A DNA stretch of 64,000 bases, from positions 1-64,000 of the forward strand of contig CAWJPF010000003.1 of assembly GCA_963844625.1 (NCBI GenBank), given 5' to 3'. The stretch is from Palsa-504 sp963844625. GTDB taxonomy: Bacteria; Actinomycetota; Actinomycetes; Streptosporangiales; Streptosporangiaceae. Position 1 is the stretch's first letter, and each line of letters begins with the position of its first letter. A program made the translations under genes and the position numbers. Positions 1-9,256 of the stretch are shown in pieces. The notes under the pieces were generated by a model. The model was not told where the DNA came from. It worked only from the letters and a program-made list of their open reading frames with translations, and searched no databases.

Positions 1-87
1 TGGGTCAGCCTGAATCACCATAGATTGGTCCTGACGCCATCGGGACAAGTTCTACTGGCCGAAAGGCCACATCCCCCGAGGAGCACC

Positions 88-901
88 ATGGACTCAGGTG
101 ATACGGCGCAGCGCAGCCTCGAACACTGGAGCGAGTCGGGCCTTCGCGAGATGGAGGAGTTCTACGTGCTCGCCACGGAGGACTACCGCCAACTCGCGCT
201 CGCTGCTGACTGGGCGGCGCTTCTCGGTGAGCGCGCCCACCAGGGATGGTCGCTCCTCGATGTCGCCTGCGGCAGCGGCAAGTTCCCGACGGCCCTCGTG
301 AGGTTCACCGCGGTGGCATCGCTTCCTGACGTCGCGTACGACCTGCTGGACCCCTCAGCCTTCTCTGTAGCCACGGCTCGCGCTGCCCTCGTACCTCCGT
401 TCATGCCACGCCACGACTTGGTGATGCCGTTGCAGGAACTTCCCAGCTCCTGCGGCCCCTATGACGTTGTTCTGGGCGACCCATGCCCTCTACGCCCTCC
501 CGCCCGACGAACTCGACGTCGCAATGGCGCGTTTTGCATCGGCCCTGGCCCCAGAAGGTCTGGGGGTCGTCGCTCAGGCGACGGGCCGCTCGCACTACCT
601 GTCGTTCTATGACGCCTATCGGGCCGGGGTGCGTGACGCGACTCCTTACACTACGGCCGAGCTGGTGGCGGCCTCCTTGCGCACCGCAGGCATGGACGTC
701 CGTGAACAGGTGATCACCTATGAGACGGGAACCAGTGACCGAGACGTCGCCGAGGGTTTCCTCCAGCGCTGTGCCTTCGACGACACCGTGAGCCTCGAGG
801 AGATGGAGGCCGCACCGGTCCTGGGCGAGTACCTGGCGTCATGCCGACGCCCCGATGGGTCCTACGTGTTCAGTCATGAGGTAGCGCTGCTGTGGATGTG
901 A
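88..901 (+). pseudogene. class I SAM-dependent methyltransferase, one frameshift
   Basis: Two overlapping frames together read as one methyltransferase of about 270 residues. The first frame (ATG at 88, preceded by a GAGGAG box) carries the SAM-binding motif LLDVACGSGKFP; the second frame, from about 471 to 901, carries WATHALYALP followed by the usual C-terminal half ending in EVALLWM. The change of frame sits at GTT-C-TGG (about 468-476), where skipping one base gives the expected DVVWATH. The next gene overlaps its last codons, so the two were probably one transcript. Substrate cannot be named. It may be a pseudogene, a sequence error or, less likely, a programmed shift. Confidence 0.75.
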
Positions 902-1892
902 ACGCGGAGAGTTCTCCGCTCCAGCCGGCCAATCGTGACGGCGGGATTGACCAGGACTGGGCGGGTGACGATCAGGCCTGGTGGGACTGGTACGTCACGC
1001 TTGCGGAGAACGATGATGCGCCGATAGCCCCGGTGGCAGGCCCGGCCTCCCCGACGTGGACCCCGCCGACGGTGAGCAACTGCGGGTCGAACTCGCAGCC
1101 CCTACCGACTTGATGCTGCCCAGCGTGAAGCCTTCCGTCGTGATGCCTTCATCAAGCTGGCGCATGCGCTTTCGCCTGCGGTGGTCCGCCGACTCGCCAA
1201 ACGGCTCGACAGCCTGTTGCGGGCTGAGCACGGTGATGATGTGGCGGGTCGCTTCATCGCCCTTGAGCAGCTGTGGCTGCACGACGAGGTGATGCGCCTG
1301 GTCGCGTTTTCCCCGCGGTTGGCTGGATTCGCGGCAGAGCTACTCGGTGAACCTGCCATCCGCATCTACCACGACAATGCCCTCTCGAAGGAACCCGGCT
1401 GCGGACGCACGCCGTGGCATCACGACGCCGGGCACTTCCCGCTCGCCACTCTTCAGGCCATCACAGCATGGGTCCCGGTCACGGCCATCCCGGCCTACAT
1501 GGGCCCATTGGCTCTTGCCCGGGTGCTCATGTGCGTGACGTGGTCGCCGATCTGTCATTCGACAAGGTCGGAACGACATATGACGCAGCTGTCGCACGTC
1601 GTCTCGTCGAGAGTGACGTGGCTGTCGATGCGAGCCCGGTCGCCGTCGGCGAGGTCTCTTTCCACTCGGCGCTGTGCTTCCACACCGCTGGGCCTAATAG
1701 GTCCACGCAGCCGCGCCGAGCGCTGTCCACCACCTACTACGCCGACGGTGCTTGCGTTCTCGAATCGCCGACCCTGGTCAGCGGCCGTTGGCGGACTCTC
1801 TGCCCGGTGTCGAGTCAGGGGGTTTGGCCGTATCGACGCTCAATCCGATCGTTGCAGGTCGCGAGAGCGAGCGTATGGTCCAGAGCGTTTAG
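892..1892 (+). pseudogene. phytanoyl-CoA dioxygenase (PhyH) family protein, four frameshifts
   Basis: Pieces in three frames join into one Fe(II)/2-oxoglutarate oxygenase: DQAWWDWYVTLAEN near the start, REAFRRDAFIKLAHALSP, then the iron-ligand motif WHHDAGHF and, after another shift, the distal His/Arg region SFHSALCFHTAGPNRS, ending in LAVSTLNPIVAGR and a TAG at 1890-1892. Frame changes fall near 1050, 1113, 1515 and 1795; the first three are each repaired by adding one G to a short run. All metal ligands are still present, so the decay looks recent. GTG at 892 overlaps the end of the methyltransferase gene. The family hydroxylates diverse small molecules or halogenates; the substrate is unknown. 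Confidence 0.8.
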
Positions 1893-2041
1893 GTGGGACT
1901 GTTCGGCCTGGAGTCGTCCCAGTCATCGATTCGTTTCGGGTGCACGCATTATCGCCGCAAGCGGCGCTGGCTTACCCGTCCGGGCCAGTTCGAGGCACAG
2001 GCCGATCCGAATCTCAGCGCCGCCGCGCGGACACGGGGATG

Positions 2042-2338
2042 CACGCTCGACTCAGCGGCGCATGTCAAGCCGGAACACGCGGCCGGCGCGGCCCGTCCGT
2101 GGCTGTCCGTGGAAAGCCGACGGTGCACACCGACCGTCCTGGCGGCCGGACGCCGTCCGCTATATGTCCGTGGACACCGCGACGCGCCGGTCCACAGCGC
2201 CACACGGTGACACACGGCGGGACAGCGAAGAAACGGCCCCGATAGCCGAGAATTCGCAGCTAGCGGGGCGTTTTCGCAGGGTGTGGCAGATGTTGGGTTC
2301 GAACCAACGTAGGCTGAGCCGACGGTTTTACAGACCGC
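2042..2338. repeat. 297-bp direct repeat, copy A
   Basis: Closely similar to 9920-10216 (copy B) over its whole length with scattered substitutions and about one indel; offset 7,878-7,879 bp. It includes a GTCCGTGGACA-like block, a terminator-like hairpin and the 3' half of a tRNA-Tyr-like gene at one end. This arrangement resembles the attL/attR ends left by tRNA-targeting integrative elements; that reading is inference. Confidence 0.75.
2284..2338 (-). pseudogene. 3' half of a tRNA-Tyr(GTA)-like gene (att-like), copy A
   Basis: On the minus strand the anticodon arm (loop CTGTAAA, stem GCGGT/ACCGT), a long variable arm and a perfect T arm (GTTGG TTCGAAC CCAAC) are followed by ATCTGCCAC. The matching 5' acceptor strand GGCAGAT is not found upstream, so this is not a complete tRNA gene, although a weak D-arm-like stretch lies next to it. 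Confidence 0.65.
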
Positions 2339-2926
2339 TCTCCTTCTACCCGAGCCAAACGCCGCTGACCAGCGGATATGCTCTGCGAGGCGCGGTCCCG
2401 GGCCGCCGCCGTCCGCCACGCGTCCGTGCGCCCAGGATTCCAGAAGACTCGCGCGGGCCACGGACAGGAGAACGCGCCGCCACGGACGGCCGGGATGGGA
2501 GAGGTTACGCTGACCGCCCACCCAGTTTTCCTGCCCCGCAGGCCCCACGGCGGCGGCCGGCTCCGCGCCGCCCGGCGTCATGACCGACAGTTTTCGGCAG
2601 CATGGCTCCTACCGACGGGAGGGCCTCTGCGGAGCCGATGGCGTGGCACGGCTGACTTCGGCACCTCCAAGCCCGGCTGTTATACAGGTGACAGTCGTCG
2701 GCTGCCGGGCGGCGCGGAACAACTGGCCAGGGGGCCGCAGGCTTAAAGACCAAGCGCGCGGCCCGAGTCGACTTAGTAACCGCAAGGCGGCGACCGCGAT
2801 AGGCTCATGCCGATGAGCGGGCTTTGCGTCCTCGCACACTTATGCGCCGACCTGGAACGCGAACCATGAGATCAAAGATCGTCATCATTTGCGCCTTGCG
2901 TAGGCGCCGCCGGTGCGGAGTGGCTT

Positions 2927-3337
2927 TCACATATCGGGGATTGCGGCGACGACTTCGATTTCTACCAGCTGACCTTTGTAGGCGAGCACGGTGGCACCCA
3001 TGAGGGTGCTGGGGACGTCGTGGTCACCAAACGAGTCCCGGACTACCTCCCATGCGGCCACCAGATCCTCTTGCCGGGTTGAGGCAACCAGGACTCTGGT
3101 GCTTAGGACGTCTTCCAGCGAGGCACCGGCATCAGCCAGGGCGGTTCGCATGTTCTGGATGGCCTTCGCGGCCTGGCCCGCGTAGTCCCCGACCGCGGCG
3201 GTAGATCCATCCTCGTTCAGCGGACATGCCCCGGCGAGGAAGATCAGCCGTGACTGGGCCGGGGCCGTGGCCGAGTAGGCGTACTCGGCCACGCTGGACA
3301 AGGAGGCGGAGCGGATCAAGGTGATGGCATGGGGCAT
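2927..3337 (-). CDS. Rid (YjgF/YER057c/UK114) family protein
   Basis: A 136-residue protein of typical Rid length, with the family pattern of an N-terminal strand region, FLAGACPLNEDG, a central helix (QAAKAIQNMRTALADAG) and the C-terminal strand QLVEIEVVAAI. Rid proteins form cytosolic trimers; RidA members deaminate reactive enamines and imines. The Arg that RidA enzymes use just before the KG-x-LVEIE stretch is not visible here (the stretch reads VLAYKGQ), so this may belong to one of the other Rid subgroups and RidA activity should not be assumed. It lies downstream of the MFS pump on the same strand but about 500 bp away, so it is probably expressed separately. Confidence 0.85.
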   Translation of the reverse strand: MPHAITLIRSASLSSVAEYAYSATAPAQSRLIFLAGACPLNEDGSTAAVGDYAGQAAKAIQNMRTALADAGASLEDVLSTRVLVASTRQEDLVAAWEVVRDSFGDHDVPSTLMGATVLAYKGQLVEIEVVAAIPDM

Positions 3338-3864
3338 GATCAGGTCCTCTCGGGAGCATGGACTAGGGCGCCTTGTGGTGCTGATGATGGATGGGCAGTT
3401 GGAGCTGTCGGGTGCGGCGCCGCGGGTCTGCTGCGCAGCTCAGAGTGGCGCGCCAGAGGCTTCCGCCGGTATGGCGCCGAGGGTGCAGTAGTGAACTCTT
3501 GATCCGGGGTGGTGCCATGATCCCCGCCGGCCGTGCAGGAAGGCTGGAGACCAGCGGCGTTATCTGCACGTCGCCGGCCAGTTGTCAACGGCCATTAGGA
3601 AATCTGGGCGGCGGCTAGCCGGGCCAGCAGCCGACCATCGGCGCACTCTCGTCGGCGAACACCCGCACGCTCTGCCGGACTGTTCCTAGCGCTTTCGGCC
3701 GCCGGCGGGCTGCCGCTGGGCTGGCCGCTACGAGACGGAGGCCGCCCTGGCTACCGCCAGGGCGGCCTCCTGGCCGTCGCGCGCCGATCCCGGCGGATCT
3801 CCCGATCGCCGTCGCGACCCGCGATGTGGGATTTCATCGTGCTCTCCCCGGCAGCGCACGGAGA
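3338..3864. other. intergenic region with terminator
   Basis: Between the Rid gene and the MFS gene, both on the minus strand. Apart from the strong hairpin at 3737-3770 I see no gene or conserved element. Confidence 0.5.
3737..3770 (-). terminator. strong hairpin downstream of the MFS gene
   Basis: A perfect 14-bp inverted repeat (GGAGGCCGCCCTGG / CCAGGGCGGCCTCC) around a 6-nt loop, about 95 bp beyond the MFS stop codon. There is no long T tract, as is common in actinobacterial terminators. Confidence 0.65.
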
Positions 3865-5361
3865 TCATTCGGCGGCAGCTACCGAGGGCTCGCGTTGCCG
3901 GGAGGCCGCGGCGGCCCGGGCGAGTTCTGTGCGCCGGATGAGCAGGAACGTGACGGGGACGGCGGCCAGCCCGGTGAGCCCGGTGACCCAGAACGCCCAC
4001 TGGAACCCGCCGGTGAGCGCGGCGGCCTCGCCGTGGCCCTGGCTCAGCAGGAGGCGGGAGTGGGTCACTGCGACCGTCGAGGCCACCGCTACCCCGATCG
4101 CCCCGCCGATCTGCTGGGAGGTGTTAAGCAGCCCGGAGGCGATCCCGGCATCGCGTTCTCCGACACCGGCGAGCGCTCCGATCGACACCGGGATGAAGGT
4201 GAAGGCAGCGCCGGCACCTATGACGAAGAACGGGCCCGCGAGGTCCGCCCAGTAGTGCCCGTGCGCGGGGATCTGGGTCGCCCACAAGATCCCGGCGCCG
4301 ACCAGGGTCATCCCGGCCGCCATGACGAGCTTGGCCGAAACCCGGGTAACGAGCATCTGGGCCGGTCCCGCCAGGGCGAGCGCGGTGACCGACGCCGCCA
4401 GCCAGGCGACTCCGGTCTTCAGGGCTGAGTACCCGAGCACCTGCTGCATGTACAGGGTGCCGATGAAGAAGAAGGTGTAGAAGCTGGCGCCGAGCAGGAA
4501 GCCGACCGCGTTGGATCCGGTGAGGGTCTTCAGCCGGAACAGGCGAAGCGGCAGCAGCGGCGTCTCGGTCCTGGTCTCGATGACCAGGAAGCCGGCCAGC
4601 AGGGCCGCCGACGCCGCGAGCAGGGCCAGGGTCCGGATGGCCGTCCACCCGGCGGCCGGCGCCTGCGAGATCGCGTAGACCAGGGCCACGAGGGCGCCGG
4701 TCACGGTGCCGGCGCCGAGCGGGTCGTAGCCGCGGGCGCCGTGCAGCCTGCTTTCCGGCACGACCCGGCGGGCCAGCAGCAGGGCGGCCGCGCCGATCGG
4801 GACGTTGAGGACGAAGATGTACTGCCAGCCGGCATACCGGACAAGCAGGCCGCCGGCCAGCAGGCCGGCGGTGGCCGCCGTAGCGCCGATGCCGCCCCAG
4901 ATGCCCAGCGCCTTGTTGCGCTCGGCGCCCTCGCCGAAGGTGTTCATCACGATCGACAGCGCGGCTGGGAGCACGACCGCGGCGCCCAGGCCCTGGATCC
5001 CGCGCATGATGATCAGAAACGTGTCGCTGGTGGCCAGCGCGCAGCCGAGTGAGGCCCCGGTGAAGACCCCCAGCCCGGCCATGAACAGGCGCCTGCGGCC
5101 GAGCAGGTCGGCGGCCCGGCCGCCGAACAGCAGGAACCCGCCGAAGGTCAGCGCGTAGGCGGTCACCACCCACTGCAGATCCGACTCGGGGAAGTGCAGC
5201 TTGCGGCCGATGGTCGGCAGGGCGACATTGACGATCGTCAGGTCCATGATCGTCATGAAGAATGCGACGGCGAGCAGCGAGAAGGCCCGCCACCGGCGCA
5301 CCCCTCCGGGGACCGCGATCCCCTGGTCACTGACGTCGTTCGTGTGCTTGAGTGAGGTCAC
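3865..5361 (-). CDS. MFS drug efflux transporter, DHA2 (14-TM) type
   Basis: A 498-residue membrane protein with a MFS motif A-like stretch (GGRAADLLGRRRLF), the DHA2 motif LDLTIVNVALP-like segment MDLTIVNVALPTIG in the first helix and about 14 hydrophobic segments. Members export drugs or antibiotics by proton antiport. I prefer GTG at 5361, because GGAGG lies five bases upstream; the upstream in-frame extension (to 5427) has no comparable site. Downstream is a strong hairpin. The RibD/DHFR-like gene lies 153 bp upstream on the same strand and may be cotranscribed. The substrate cannot be deduced. Confidence 0.9.
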   Translation of the reverse strand: MTSLKHTNDVSDQGIAVPGGVRRWRAFSLLAVAFFMTIMDLTIVNVALPTIGRKLHFPESDLQWVVTAYALTFGGFLLFGGRAADLLGRRRLFMAGLGVFTGASLGCALATSDTFLIIMRGIQGLGAAVVLPAALSIVMNTFGEGAERNKALGIWGGIGATAATAGLLAGGLLVRYAGWQYIFVLNVPIGAAALLLARRVVPESRLHGARGYDPLGAGTVTGALVALVYAISQAPAAGWTAIRTLALLAASAALLAGFLVIETRTETPLLPLRLFRLKTLTGSNAVGFLLGASFYTFFFIGTLYMQQVLGYSALKTGVAWLAASVTALALAGPAQMLVTRVSAKLVMAAGMTLVGAGILWATQIPAHGHYWADLAGPFFVIGAGAAFTFIPVSIGALAGVGERDAGIASGLLNTSQQIGGAIGVAVASTVAVTHSRLLLSQGHGEAAALTGGFQWAFWVTGLTGLAAVPVTFLLIRRTELARAAAASRQREPSVAAAE

Positions 5362-5514
5362 GTGTGCCTCCGGTCCCTTTCTGGTTGGGTCCTCTGCAGT
5401 TGAAGCACCGGCCGCGCGGTGATTCACCGATGACTCTCCGGTGAATCCGTTTCCCTCACTGGTGTTGCCATCTAAACGGCCGGACGGTAGTTGCTGATTT
5501 GGGCGGCTGTCTGC

Positions 5515-6054
5515 TCAGTGCTGCGGTTCGTAGGTCGTCTTCACGATGTTCGAGAACGTCTTGACGACAGCGAGCCGGAGCTTGGCGGCCTGGCCGTCGC
5601 GGAAGAACTGCTGGCCGCTCCCGGCGAGGACGGGATAGACGTCCAGGTCGATTAGGTCGGTCAGCTGCGCCCGCAGCAACGTCTCCCCGAGGCGGCCGTG
5701 ACCGAGGATCAGCAGGTCTCCGCCGTCCTGCTGCTTGAGCCTGGTCACCTCGACGACGGCGTCGCCCCCGACGAGGGTCGAGTTGTTCCAGTCGGCGCTG
5801 CCCAGCGTCGAGCTGAAGACGTATTTCGGGATGGCGTGCATCCGGTCGGCCCAGGGGTGGGCCCGGCCACCCTGGTAAAGCTTCGAAAACATCTCGTAGG
5901 TGCTCCGGCCGAACAACAACGCATCGCACGCTGTCAGCAGGCCCAGCCCATCGCGCATATAGGCGTCGTCCTGGTATTGCATGAAGCCCAGGCCGACGGG
6001 ATCGTCGAAGGCGCCATCCGCCGAGACCAGGGTCCACTCGATCAAATTCCGCAT
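5515..6054 (-). CDS. dihydrofolate-reductase-like (RibD C-terminal domain) protein
   Basis: A 179-residue protein with the RibD_C/DHFR-fold pattern: N-terminal strand with SADGAF, the LLFGRSTYEMF helix, KYVFSST, then DLLILGHGRLGETLL and the LDVYPVLAGSGQQFF segment. Such proteins are annotated as NAD(P)H-dependent reductases of unknown substrate. ATG at 6054 follows GGAGGAG. It is divergent from the ECF sigma factor gene with about 170 bp between them, which suggests that the sigma factor may control it; this link is inference. Confidence 0.85.
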   Translation of the reverse strand: MRNLIEWTLVSADGAFDDPVGLGFMQYQDDAYMRDGLGLLTACDALLFGRSTYEMFSKLYQGGRAHPWADRMHAIPKYVFSSTLGSADWNNSTLVGGDAVVEVTRLKQQDGGDLLILGHGRLGETLLRAQLTDLIDLDVYPVLAGSGQQFFRDGQAAKLRLAVVKTFSNIVKTTYEPQH

Positions 6055-6227
6055 TGTCGCTGCTCCTCCAGATCGGCCGGCCAGGGGTCGGCCCGTGTTG
6101 TCACTGTCACTGGAGGTAGATCCCGGCGGCCCCGGAAACCGGGCGGCCCGGGACCGCCCAGTTTGCGTCCCGCGCGGGGTCTGTACCGATGGGAACCTTG
6201 CGACGTACCGAAAGGGGACCGTGCGAT

Positions 6228-7236
6228 ATGACCGCGGACCTGCTGACCCGGGCCGGGGCGGGCGACCAGGAGGCGTTCCGCCAGCTCGTCGAGCCGTACC
6301 GGCACGAGCTGCAGCTGCACTGCTATCGCATCCTCGGGTCCGCTCACGACGCGGAGGACGCGCTGCAGGAGACCCTGCTGTCTGCCTGGCAGGGGCTCGG
6401 CGGCTTCGAGGAGCGTGCCTCGGTCCGGACGTGGCTGTACCGGGTCGCCACGAACTGCTGCCTGAAGGCGCAGCGCTCACGACGGCGGAGCCAGAGTATG
6501 GGCCGGCCAGCGCCCTTGCCTGACCTTCCCGAGCCGACCCGGCTCGGCGAGGTGCTCTGGCTGGAGCCCTACCCTGACCTGCTCCTCGATCAGCTTACGG
6601 ACACCGCCCCCGGGCCGGAGGCGCGGTTCGAAGCCCGCGAAGCCGTCTCGCTGGCCTTCGTGACCGCGTTGCAGCTGCTGCCGCCCCGCCAGCGTGCCGT
6701 GCTGATCCTGCGCGACGTGCTGGGGTTCCACGCCCGGGAGGTGGCGCAGGTCCTTGACTCGACCGAAGAGTCGGTGACCAGCGCCCTCAAGCGGGCCCGC
6801 GCTACGCTGCAGCGCCGGCTCCCCGGGTCAGGGGAGCGCGAGCAGCCCCCGGCGCCGGGCTCCGCCGCCGAGCGGGAGCTGGTCGAGCGGTTCACCCGGG
6901 CCTTCGAGGCCAAGGACGTCCACGGCATCGTCGGCCTCCTGACCGACGATGTTCTGGCTGGCCATGCCGCCCATTCCGCTGGAATACCAGGGCCGCGACC
7001 TGGCGGACCGGTTCCTGACCGCGACAGCTATCCCGCTCGAGCGGCCCAGGCTGGTTGCGACGCGGGCCAACGGCCAGCCCGCTTTCGGCATCTACGTCCG
7101 CGACCCCCGGGCCCGTATCCGGCACGGGATCGGGCTGCTGGTGCTCACCTTGGCCGGCGACCGGATCTGTGCGATGACGCGATTCGACACCAGCGTGCTG
7201 ACCTATTTCGGACTGCCGCGGATCCTCCCGGATTGA
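6228..7236 (+). pseudogene. ECF-type RNA polymerase sigma factor with SnoaL-like tail, one frameshift
   Basis: From ATG 6228 (AAGGGGA box upstream) the protein has sigma region 2 (ILGSAHDAEDALQETLLSAW), region 4 (PPRQRAVLILRDVLGF and the helix-turn-helix VAQVLDSTEESVTSALKRAR), then the start of a C-terminal NTF2/SnoaL-like domain. At about 6949 the frame changes; the tail continues in another frame as WLAMPPIPLEYQG to PRILPD. The shift again lies at GTT-C-TGG, as in the methyltransferase gene at 470. Such large ECF factors usually need the tail for regulation. Region 2 and 4 are intact, so a truncated but DNA-binding product is possible. Confidence 0.8.
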
Positions 7237-7871
7237 CGTGCCAGCCGAGCTTCCCTAACGCCCGGTCCGGTCAACGGCCTCGCGCCGCGGGCCGGCCCGC
7301 GGGCACCGGGCCACTCCACGGCAGGGCACTACCGGCGACTTGCCGCCCGGGGCGGCCGCTGGGCGCCTGGGCGGCCGCTGGTTCCGGGCCTGCAGGCACA
7401 GCCGTTTCGCCGGGCTGGCGCCCAGCCCCATGCCAGGGCCTGATGGGGCGGGCGGGGTCCCGGTGACCCGTTCGCGGTCCTACGGCCCCGGCCCAGGCCC
7501 GGCCCGGCCCCGGCCCAGGATCGCGGAAAATCGGGCTTACGTGGATGATCAGGTACCCGCCAGGGGCCCGGATCATCCGCAGAGGCCCGATCTTCCGCTT
7601 TAACCGGCGCGGGAGCGCAGGGACGCTGGGACGTCAGCGGCGGCAGGAGCCTGACGAGGCAGGACAGGCCAGGGTGACACCTACCCGGCTTGGCGGCACC
7701 GGCATCACCCGCATCTGAGCCGGGCTTGGGCCGCCTACCCCAAGTCAGTATGAAGCGGCCGGCTCCGGTGGCCGCCCGTATGCCTGTTGGCTGTTGTCGC
7801 GGGTCGCCGGATGCTGGTAGGTGCAAGTTTCCCAAGTTCCGGAGCCGTTACGGCGGAAGGAGCCGGCCGTC
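7237..7871. other. intergenic region, including the probable left flank of the IS110 element
   Basis: No credible ORF. IS110-family elements carry a noncoding segment next to the transposase that encodes the guide (bridge) RNA; the last 150-200 bp before the ATG at 7872 is where that would lie, but I cannot fold or align it here. CCAAGTCAG occurs before (7739-7747) and after (about 9355) the transposase gene and could mark element ends. Confidence 0.4.
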
Positions 7872-9256
7872 ATGTCCAGTGTGGCATCTGCGGCGGGGCT
7901 GATCCATCTGGGGATGGATACCTCGAAGAACACGATAGTGGTGGCGACGCTGTGGCCGGGTGAGGAAAGCCCGGTCACGGACCGGATCGCCAATGAGGAG
8001 GCGGCGATCCGCCGGCTGGTCGGCCGGTTCGGGGACCGGTCGGTACTGCGGTGCTGGTATGAGGCCGGGCCGGGGGGTTATGAGCTGTACCGGCTGCTGG
8101 CCTCGATGGGGGTGGCGTGCCAGGTGGTGGCGCCGTCGCTGATCCCGAAGGGCGGCTCGGACAAGGTCAAGACGGACCTGTTAACCGAACCACGAGGTGT
8201 TACCGCAGCTCAGTGGGCTGAGTGACCATGGCAGCGGTCACCACGCCGACCGGAATGTCGCGCTCGGCAGACCGCAAGTGCCGTGACCTCGGCCCCGGCA
8301 CCACAGAAAGCGGACATCCGATACTGAATGGCTCACTCGCCTCCTCCTCGTTGCTGCTTGTCAGCGCAACCCCAGCCTGCCCTTGAGTGTCCGTTCGGCC
8401 CTCTGAGCTGCGGCGACATCTGAACCATCAGGTCCGCACTCCTTAGTTCGGAGAAGACCGGCGGGACTCGCGGCGGCTGGCCCGGCTGGGCCGGGCCGGG
8501 GAGCTGACGCCGGTGCGGGTGCCCAGTGCGGGTGAGGAGGCGGTGCGGGACCTGGTGCGGGCGCGGGACGCGGTGCTGGCGGATCGTAAGCGGGCACAGC
8601 AGCGGCTGACCGCGGTGCTGATGCGGCACGGGCGGATCTGGCGGGGCGCGACGTACTGGACGGCGGCGCACCGGTCCTGGATCGCCTCCCAGCGGTACGG
8701 CGAGCCGGCGCTGACCGCGGCGATCGGCTACTACCGGGCCACGCTGGCCGTCCGGGAGGCCGAGCTGGCCAGCCTCGAGGCCGAGCTGATGCCGTGGGCG
8801 GCCCGGGAGCCGCTGGCCGGGCCGGTGGCCCGGCTGGGCTGCTACCGGGGCATCGCCGAGCTGGGCGGGCTGACGCTGGCTGCCGAGGTCGTGGACTGGC
8901 GCCGGTTCCCCGCCGCCCGGGCGTTCATGAGCTTCACCGGGCTGGTCCCCGCGGAGTACTCCTCCGGGGAGCGGACCCGCCGCGGGCACATCACCAAGGC
9001 CGGCTCCGAGCCGGTCCGCACCACGCTGACCGAGACGGCCTGGGCGTACCGGCACGCCCCGGCGATCGGCGCGGGGCTGCGCCGCCGCCAGGCCGGCGCC
9101 GCCCCGGATACCCTGGCCCGGTCCTGGACGGCGCAGCGCCGGCTGCACGACCGGTACGGGCACCTGGTGCACTCCGGCGGCAAGGCCGCGCCGCAGGCCG
9201 CCGTGGCGGTCGCCCGCGAGCTGGCCGGGTTCCTCTGGGCCGAGATGACCGCCTAG
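7872..9256 (+). pseudogene. IS110-family transposase split by a 277-bp insert
   Basis: The N-terminal part (7872-8178) has the DEDD domain: HLGMDTSKNTIVVA, YEAGPGGYELYR and SDKVKTD. The C-terminal part (8460-9256) continues RRDSRRLARLGRAGEL and contains the Transposase_20 domain with GIAELGGLTLAAEV, FTGLVPAEYSSGERTRRGH (serine region). Removing the insert together with one copy of the GACC repeat restores one reading frame of about 367 residues with the conserved KTDRRDSRRLA motif. ATG 7872 follows GGAAGGAG. As it stands the gene stops shortly after entering the insert. Confidence 0.88.
8179..8455. mobile_element. MITE-like insert inside the IS110 transposase
   Basis: A 277-bp sequence flanked by GACC on both sides (8175-8178 and 8456-8459), consistent with a 4-bp target duplication. 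Its ends, TGTTAACCGAACCACGAGG and the complement of the right end TTCTCCGAACTAAGGAG, are imperfect inverted repeats sharing CCGAAC. No ORF of note inside. It could be a non-autonomous element; an intron-like nature was considered but no intron hallmarks were recognised. Confidence 0.55.

Larger units (their letters stand above)
1893..2926. other. gene-free stretch with repeat copy A and a tRNA fragment
   Basis: No credible coding region. It holds repeat copy A (2042-2338), a terminator-like hairpin (AAACGGCCCCG at 2231 with CGGGGCGTTT at 2264, one mismatch) and the tRNA-Tyr-like 3' half. I see nothing recognisable from 2340 to 2926. Confidence 0.6.

Noticed and set aside
2284..2375. Complete tRNA-Tyr gene on the minus strand
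   Set aside because: Anticodon and T arms are good, but no 5' acceptor strand pairs with ATCTGCC at the right distance.
8179..8455. Group I or II intron in the IS110 transposase
   Set aside because: At 277 bp it is too short for a group II intron with recognisable domain V, and the 4-bp direct repeat suits a transposed element better.
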